The position numbers and the translations under genes were made by a program. The notes under the pieces were generated by a model, which saw only the letters and a program-made list of their open reading frames with translations, searched no databases and had not been told where the DNA came from. From the NCBI RefSeq assembly GCF_002091955.1, contig NZ_MKKY01000072.1, positions 248,001 to 312,000 of the forward strand: a stretch of DNA of 64,000 nucleotides, in the 5' to 3' direction. Positions 59,226 to 64,000 of this stretch are shown here, piece after piece. Every line of letters starts with the position of its first letter. Positions within the stretch are counted from its first letter, which is position 1. Source of the DNA: Rhodococcus sp. 1168 (GTDB lineage Bacteria > Actinomycetota > Actinomycetes > Mycobacteriales > Mycobacteriaceae).

Positions 59226-60308
59226 ATGGTCGGATTCAGAGTTCGGGGTCGGGTGCTGCCGTCCGAGGAACTCGTCGAACTGTGGATAGTGGATGGCCTC
59301 GTCTCGGTCGAACCGGTATTGGGTGCGCAGACGCTGTGCGAGGACGGCTGGATTCTCCCCGGACTCGTCGACGCGCACTGTCACGTCGGTATCAAGTACG
59401 GCGGCGGACACGAGGACCTTCCCGGCGCAGTCGAGCAGGCGAAGACCGAGCGTGATGTCGGAGCATTGTTGCTTCGCGATGCCGGATCTCCCATCGACAC
59501 CCGAGAACTCGACGAGTACGAAGATCTGCCGCGGATCATTCGCGCTGGACGGCACATCGCCATGCCCAAGCGGTACATCCCGGGTTTGGCCGTCGATATC
59601 GAGGACGAATCGCAACTGCCGGAAGCTGTTGCGCAGCAGGCGCGATCGGGTGACGGGTGGGTCAAGCTGGTCGGTGACTGGATCGACAGAAGCGTCGGGG
59701 ACCTCAGGCCGCTGTGGGACGAGGCGATTCTGAAAAAGGCAATCGATGCAGCGCACGCCGAAGGTGCGCGAGTTACCGCGCATGTGTTCGGTGAGGACGC
59801 GTTGCCCGGCTTGATCGGGGCCGGGATCGACTGCATCGAGCACGGTACCGGGCTGACGGATGCCACGATCGAGCAAATGGTCGAGCATGGAACCGCCCTC
59901 GTTCCGACGCTGATCAACATCGAGACGTTTCCCGATATAGCGGCTTCGGCCGGCAAGTATCCGGTCTACGCGCGACACATGCGGGAACTGCACGGTCGAG
60001 TGGCGTCGACCATCGGACGAGCACACGATGCCGGTGTACCGATCTTCGCGGGGACCGATGCGGGGGGATCCATTCGGCATGGACGGATTGCCGAGGAAGT
60101 GCAGGCTCTCGAACGCGTGGGAATGACCGCGACCGAAGCCCTGGGAGCTGCGTGCTGGGACGCTAGATCGTGGCTCGATCATCCCGGACTAGAGCACGGA
60201 GCGTCAGCCGATCTGCTGATCTACACGGCGGATCCACGCAGGGGACCGGATGTGCTGTCGGCGCCCGACGTCGTAGTGATTCGTGGTGTGCCGATCGAAC
60301 GGAAATGA
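59226..60308 (+). CDS. Amidohydrolase family protein
   Basis: This is a 360-residue metal-dependent hydrolase of the imidazolonepropionase/prolidase-like branch. It has the HxH metal motif in LPGLVDAHCHVGIKYGG, a Lys in GWVKLVGDWIDRS that may be the bridging residue, His in VTAHVFGEDALPG and IEHGTGLT, and Asp in IFAGTDAGGS. The C-terminal beta segment is complete. The substrate is unknown. It follows ffh by six bases, as in mycobacteria, and its stop overlaps the CPBP gene start. Confidence 0.87.
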   Translation: MVGFRVRGRVLPSEELVELWIVDGLVSVEPVLGAQTLCEDGWILPGLVDAHCHVGIKYGGGHEDLPGAVEQAKTERDVGALLLRDAGSPIDTRELDEYEDLPRIIRAGRHIAMPKRYIPGLAVDIEDESQLPEAVAQQARSGDGWVKLVGDWIDRSVGDLRPLWDEAILKKAIDAAHAEGARVTAHVFGEDALPGLIGAGIDCIEHGTGLTDATIEQMVEHGTALVPTLINIETFPDIAASAGKYPVYARHMRELHGRVASTIGRAHDAGVPIFAGTDAGGSIRHGRIAEEVQALERVGMTATEALGAACWDARSWLDHPGLEHGASADLLIYTADPRRGPDVLSAPDVVVIRGVPIERK

Positions 60309-61135
60309 CCCGGCCGGGTCCGAGCGACCCCGAGAATCTTCCGCCGAGTTGGGCCGGGATGGCCCCGATGAACGCTGTTCATCATCAGAGCACCGAGTAC
60401 TCGGATCGCTACTGGCGGGCCGAGTCGCTGGCTGCGAAACGGCAAGACGGTCAGAGATGGGGAATTCCAGCAGCGGCGGCCGTACTTGTCCTCAACCTTG
60501 CAGGCTTCCTCGCGTTGCCTTGGTTTATCGACACCGACTCGTCGCCCGCATACGTTCTGGCGATCATGATTCCCAGTGTTCTGGCTGCGAGCCTTGCATT
60601 CGTGATCACCGCGCGCCGAGGAAACGGCCCCGTCCTCGATTTCGGTCTGCCGACCTCGCTTTCCGAATGGGGAGTTCAGGTTCGATCAGGAATCGCCTGG
60701 GGTGCCGCTGCCTTGGCTGGTGGCCTGTTACTCGCGCTGCTCATCTTGGCTCGTACCGATCTCGAGAACGAATCACCACTCGGAAATCTGGTCGCCATAC
60801 CTACACCCTGGAAAGTCGCGTTGGTGGCGTGGATCTGGATCGGCGCCCCGTTCTGCGAGGAAGTGATGTTCCGGGGGATGCTGTGGGGTGCGCTCGAACG
60901 GCGTGTAGCGCCGATGAGGATGTCTTGGTTGGGAAACAGATGGGTCGTTCTGGTGGTCACGGCAGTGATGTTCGCGCTGTGGCATCGCGAAGGATGGCGT
61001 TTCGTAGTATTGGTGTGGGGCGGATTCGCTATCGGCATCGCCCGAATGCGGACCGGTTCGGTAGTGGCATCCACCACCGCTCACTCGGTGAACAACACCC
61101 TGCCGGCGCTGGCGATTCTCTCTCTGGCAGAATAA
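60305..61135 (+). CDS. CPBP family intramembrane metalloprotease-like protein
   Basis: This is a 276-residue membrane protein starting at an ATG that overlaps the amidohydrolase stop (ATGA). After a polar 60-residue N-terminus there are about seven hydrophobic segments. The CPBP/Abi glutamic protease motifs are present in order: EExxxR as APFCEEVMFRGMLWG, a His in MFALWHREGW, and HSVNN near the C-terminus. Relatives include CAAX prenyl proteases and bacteriocin-immunity proteins. The substrate here is unknown. Confidence 0.87.
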   Translation: MTRPGPSDPENLPPSWAGMAPMNAVHHQSTEYSDRYWRAESLAAKRQDGQRWGIPAAAAVLVLNLAGFLALPWFIDTDSSPAYVLAIMIPSVLAASLAFVITARRGNGPVLDFGLPTSLSEWGVQVRSGIAWGAAALAGGLLLALLILARTDLENESPLGNLVAIPTPWKVALVAWIWIGAPFCEEVMFRGMLWGALERRVAPMRMSWLGNRWVVLVVTAVMFALWHREGWRFVVLVWGGFAIGIARMRTGSVVASTTAHSVNNTLPALAILSLAE

Positions 61136-61263
61136 GCAGCTGTTCGCCCGTCCAACGGTTACGTACCGCACGGCGGTCACAACACCTCCATCGCAAAACC
61201 GGGTGCGCATCCCAAGCGCACCGCAGAATTGCGGCGTGACCAACTCGAAAGGCTCTATTTTTC

Positions 61264-61755
61264 ATGGCTGTCAAGATAAAGCTCATGCGTATCGGCAAGA
61301 TCCGCACCCCGCACTACCGCGTCGTCATCGCTGACTCTCGCACTCGCCGCAACGGCCGTGCGATCGAGACCATCGGCAAGTACGAGCCCAAGCAGGACCC
61401 CAGCATCATCGACATCGATTCCGAGCGCGCGCAGTACTGGCTCGGAGTCGGCGCTGTCCCTACCGAGCCCGTCGAGGCACTGCTGAAGATCACCGGTGAT
61501 TGGCAGAAGTTCAAGGGCCTTCCGGGCGCCGAGGGCACGCTCCGCTTCGCTGAGGCCAAGCCGTCCAAGCTGGACCTCTTCAACGCTGCTTTGGCTCAGG
61601 CCGACGCCGAGCCGCTCGGCGACGCTACGACCGCCAAGAAGAAGAAGGCTCCGAAGGCCGACGAGGCTGCAAAGGCCGATGAGACGGCCAAGGCCGACGA
61701 TTCAGCTGCGGCCGAGACCGCAGAAGCTCCGGCCGCCGAGGCTGCTGAGAAGTGA
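61264..61755 (+). CDS. rpsP: 30S ribosomal protein S16
   Basis: This is a 163-residue protein. The first 85 residues are a standard S16 ([20 protein letters not shown] and [20 protein letters not shown]). Residues 115-163 form an Ala/Lys/Asp/Glu-rich tail common in actinobacteria, with repeats of AAKADE and AKADD type. The start follows AAAGG. The stop overlaps the khpA start. Confidence 0.97.
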   Translation: MAVKIKLMRIGKIRTPHYRVVIADSRTRRNGRAIETIGKYEPKQDPSIIDIDSERAQYWLGVGAVPTEPVEALLKITGDWQKFKGLPGAEGTLRFAEAKPSKLDLFNAALAQADAEPLGDATTAKKKKAPKADEAAKADETAKADDSAAAETAEAPAAEAAEK

Positions 61756-61994
61756 GTGCCGTTGTCGCCGACGCCGTCGAACATCTTGTTCGTGGCATCG
61801 TCGCCAATCCTGACGACGTACGCGTCGAACTGATCACCGGACGTCGTGGGCGCACCGTGGAAGTTCACGTACACCCAGACGATCTGGGTAAGGTCATCGG
61901 ACGCGGCGGTCGGACGGCAACTGCGTTGCGTACCTTGGTATCCGGAATCGGCGGTCGCGGCATTCGCGTCGACGTCGTCGATACCGATCAGTAG
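61752..61994 (+). CDS. khpA: KH-domain RNA-binding protein KhpA
   Basis: This is an 80-residue protein from a GTG overlapping the rpsP stop. It contains one KH domain with the RNA-binding GxxG loop in [19 protein letters not shown]. In other bacteria KhpA pairs with KhpB and affects cell division and small RNA function. It is encoded between rpsP and rimM as in most actinobacteria and firmicutes. Confidence 0.95.
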   Translation: MSAVVADAVEHLVRGIVANPDDVRVELITGRRGRTVEVHVHPDDLGKVIGRGGRTATALRTLVSGIGGRGIRVDVVDTDQ

Positions 61995-62005
61995 GTAAAC
62001 TCGCA

Positions 62006-62539
62006 ATGGAGCTCGTAATCGGTCGTGTCGCCAAGTCGCACGGCGTCAAAGGTGAAGTGGTCGTCGATGTTCGCACCGACGAACCGGACGAACGCTTTGC
62101 TGTAGGAACGGTGCTGCACGGGCGCAAGCCGCGAGCATCGACCGATACAACCGAGTACACGGTGGAAGCCGCCCGGGACCACTCCGGGCGGCTTTTGCTG
62201 CGCTTGAAAGGCGTCGATGACCGCAGCGTGTCCGACGCTCTTCGAGGCACACTGTTCGTGATCGATTCCAAAGATCTGCCGGCCTCGGCGGACGATGACG
62301 ACGAATTCTATGATCATGAGCTCGAGGGTCTTTCGGTCCGTCTGTCCGACGGTACGGTCATCGGTACGATCCGAGAGGTGCTGCACTCGGCGGCGGGAGA
62401 GTTGTTGTCCATCCGCCCCGCCGACGGCAGCCGCGCGGAGTTACTCGTGCCGTTCGTTGCCGCGATCGTGACGTCGGTCTCGCTTGCCGACGGCGTCGTC
62501 GTGATCGATCCGCCCGAGGGCCTACTGGACCCGGAGTAG
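62006..62539 (+). CDS. rimM: Ribosome maturation factor RimM
   Basis: RimM (177 residues) helps assemble the 30S head around S19. The N-terminal motif [20 protein letters not shown] is characteristic, and the C-terminal PRC-barrel domain has [20 protein letters not shown] and [20 protein letters not shown]. It starts 11 bases after khpA and ends four bases before trmD. Confidence 0.96.
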   Translation: MELVIGRVAKSHGVKGEVVVDVRTDEPDERFAVGTVLHGRKPRASTDTTEYTVEAARDHSGRLLLRLKGVDDRSVSDALRGTLFVIDSKDLPASADDDDEFYDHELEGLSVRLSDGTVIGTIREVLHSAAGELLSIRPADGSRAELLVPFVAAIVTSVSLADGVVVIDPPEGLLDPE

Positions 62540-62543
62540 CGCG

Positions 62544-63224
62544 GTGCAACTCGATATCGTCACGATATTTCCCGAGTACCTGACACCCCTTCGAGCTGCT
62601 TTGCTGGGCAAGGCAATCGACAAGGGGCTGGTCTCGGTGGGGGTTCACGATCTGAGGTCGTGGACCCACGACGTGCACAAAGCCGTCGACGATTCGCCCT
62701 ACGGTGGTGGCCCAGGAATGGTCATGAAACCCACTGTCTGGGGTGATGCACTCGATGACGTACTCGCAGACGATTCACTATTGGTAGTTCCGACGCCTGC
62801 TGGTGTGCCCTTCACTCAGCGAACCGCCGAGCGGTGGGCAGGAGAACGTCATCTGGTGTTCGCGTGTGGCCGGTACGAAGGCATCGATCAGCGAGTCTTC
62901 GACGACGCAGCTCGACGCGTGCGCGTCGAAGAAGTGAGTATCGGTGATTACGTTCTCATCGGCGGCGAGGCCGCGGTCCTGGTGATGAGTGAGGCCGTTG
63001 TACGGCTCCTGCCGGGTGTGCTCGGCAATCAGCAATCGCACCAACAAGATTCGTTCTCCGATGGATTGCTCGAAGGACCCAGTTACACCAGGCCGGTGAA
63101 TTGGCGTGGACTCGAGGTTCCCGAGATACTTCTCTCCGGCGACCATGCGCGGATCGCAGCGTGGCGCGCCGAGCAGTCCCTCCGACGTACCACCGAGCGG
63201 CGACCGGATCTCTTGTCGGACTGA
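62544..63224 (+). CDS. trmD: tRNA (guanine(37)-N1)-methyltransferase
   Basis: TrmD (226 residues) methylates G37 next to the anticodon and prevents frameshifting. It has the opening [20 protein letters not shown], the segment [15 protein letters not shown], and the trefoil-knot SAM site in [12 protein letters not shown] and [23 protein letters not shown] start. It ends the rpsP-khpA-rimM-trmD operon and stops ten bases from the convergent LppW-like gene. Confidence 0.97.
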   Translation: MQLDIVTIFPEYLTPLRAALLGKAIDKGLVSVGVHDLRSWTHDVHKAVDDSPYGGGPGMVMKPTVWGDALDDVLADDSLLVVPTPAGVPFTQRTAERWAGERHLVFACGRYEGIDQRVFDDAARRVRVEEVSIGDYVLIGGEAAVLVMSEAVVRLLPGVLGNQQSHQQDSFSDGLLEGPSYTRPVNWRGLEVPEILLSGDHARIAAWRAEQSLRRTTERRPDLLSD

Positions 63225-63234
63225 ACCGTTCGGG

Positions 63235-64000
63235 TCAGGCGATCGGCTGGCCGCCGATCGCGCCTTCCGGAAACAGCATCGTCACGACACCGGTGAGCGT
63301 GTCGCGAGCGTGCTGAGCGCTACTGTCGTCGGTGACGTCCACGACCGCGGTGTCCGGATAGTGCTCCATATCGTCCTCGTAGTGAATCTCCTCGCGGGAA
63401 ACGAATGCCAACACGTAGCGATTGTCGACGCCTACTGTGCCCGTCGAGAGATGGATCCACCGGTCGGCGATGCAGCACATCCACCCCTGTTTGACCGCGT
63501 AGACCGGCTCGGCTGGTAGGCCGTCGACAATTCCGAAATGCTGGTGATACCCGTCGGTGGCCACCGGAGCCGATTGTCGAAGAAGCCCGATCATCGTTGC
63601 GGTCGACGCAGGTGAGAGTCCGCCGACGCCGTCGAGCAGCTGTGTGTAATAGGCAACGAGGTCGGCAGCGGTCGACATCGTGTTCCACCACAGGCCGTCC
63701 CACGGTGGTGTGGTCGCCGCCAATCCGTAGCGCTCGGCCACGCGCGTGATGATCTCGGACCCGCCGTACTTGTCCCACAAGTAGTTTGCGGCAAAGTCGT
63801 CTGAAGACTCCAGCATCGTCGTCATCGACTCCAGGTCTTCTTCGGCAACCGGGACCTGGCTGACATCCGCCCCGTGCAGTACGTCGTCGGCGATGAAAAG
63901 CTTCGATACCGAGGCTGTTTCGATCGGTTCGGCATCGCCGCTGGCAAAGTACGCACCGGTCTCGCGGTCGAGGAAAGCGAAATCGACCTCCGCGCCGCGC
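63235..64000 (-). CDS. lppW: LppW-like serine beta-lactamase-fold protein (5' end beyond the window)
   Basis: At least 254 C-terminal residues are present; the start lies beyond position 64000. The fold is that of class A beta-lactamases. EVDFAFLDRETGAYF is followed by an SxxK motif (ETASVSKLFIADDVL) and a segment LESSDDFAANYLWDKYGG where class A enzymes have SDN. The KTG box position reads YAVKQGWMC. These altered boxes suggest it is not a resistance beta-lactamase. M. tuberculosis has the lipoprotein gene lppW at this place, convergent with trmD. Whether this one has a lipobox cannot be seen. Confidence 0.78.
   Translation of the reverse strand, partial: RGAEVDFAFLDRETGAYFASGDAEPIETASVSKLFIADDVLHGADVSQVPVAEEDLESMTTMLESSDDFAANYLWDKYGGSEIITRVAERYGLAATTPPWDGLWWNTMSTAADLVAYYTQLLDGVGGLSPASTATMIGLLRQSAPVATDGYHQHFGIVDGLPAEPVYAVKQGWMCCIADRWIHLSTGTVGVDNRYVLAFVSREEIHYEDDMEHYPDTAVVDVTDDSSAQHARDTLTGVVTMLFPEGAIGGQPIA

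Noticed and set aside
57648-60182. 844-codon antisense open frame over ffh and the amidohydrolase gene
   Set aside because: Long antisense frames are expected in GC-rich DNA with strong codon bias. The protein is compositionally odd (His/Arg/Asp-rich) and matches no family.

Overview
This window comes from the chromosome of a GC-rich actinobacterium of the Mycobacteriales, most likely Rhodococcus or a close relative. The evidence is the GC-rich DNA, frequent GTG starts, an HU protein with a long Lys/Ala/Pro tail, coenzyme F420 genes, a SepIVA-type division protein, and a gene order that follows, in inverted orientation, the Mycobacterium tuberculosis block from lppZ through ilvBNC, serA, leuB, gltX, leuCD, hupB, ppk1, ddl, recG, pca, smc, glnD and ffh to trmD and lppW. 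I see no insertion sequence, prophage, CRISPR array, integrase or rRNA. It is a conserved housekeeping region with almost no accessory DNA. No stretch over 300 bases lacks a gene.

Layout. (a) 1-5 kb: a broken small membrane gene, an LppZ-like lipoprotein, a DoxX membrane protein, ilvD and a CFP-6-like PH-domain protein. (b) 5-11.6 kb: the branched-chain amino acid and serine block ilvB-ilvN-ilvC, serA, leuB. It is preceded by a 23-codon leader peptide containing Trp-Ile-Leu-Val-Ile and an intrinsic terminator, which is a classic attenuator. (c) 11.7-18.3 kb: an MFS exporter, a fumarylacetoacetate-hydrolase-family enzyme, gltX, a YihY/BrkB membrane protein, a stand-alone PolA-like polymerase, and tRNA-Gln and tRNA-Glu next to each other. 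(d) 18.3-23 kb: DUF5302, an F420-type PPOX protein, the IclR-type regulator LtbR divergent from leuC-leuD with a palindromic candidate operator between them, and hupB. (e) 23-33.5 kb: mutT1-ppk, fbiD, gpsA, ddl, a DUF3515 protein, thiL (apparently starting at ATC), a gamma carbonic anhydrase-like protein, ung, an enoyl-CoA hydratase-like protein and rpmB. (f) 33.7-46.8 kb: a DAK2-domain kinase-like protein, recG, pyc, rsmD, coaD, sepIVA, a DUF177 protein, rpmF, rnc, mutM, an OsmC protein and acyP. (g) 46.9-56.5 kb: smc, ftsY and the nitrogen operon amt-glnK-glnD behind a well-formed GlnR box. (h) 56.7-64 kb: an M23 peptidase, ffh, an amidohydrolase, a CPBP protease-like protein, rpsP-khpA-rimM-trmD and a partial LppW-like lipoprotein.

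The genes form a few functional groups. Ile/Val/Leu synthesis (ilvD, ilvBNC, leuB, leuCD) appears to be controlled both by translation-coupled attenuation and by LtbR. Nitrogen sensing (amt, glnK, glnD) is under GlnR. Protein targeting is represented by both SRP GTPases (ftsY, ffh). Ribosome and tRNA maturation genes sit together (rpmB, rpmF, rnc, rsmD, rpsP, khpA, rimM, trmD), as do genome maintenance genes (recG, ung, mutM, mutT1, smc). Nothing here looks like a wholly new multigene system. The most notable signals are regulatory or small in scale: the ilv attenuator, the GlnR and LtbR sites, the non-AUG thiL start, a stop codon splitting a small membrane gene, a polymerase lacking visible proofreading residues, and several in-frame tandem repeats.
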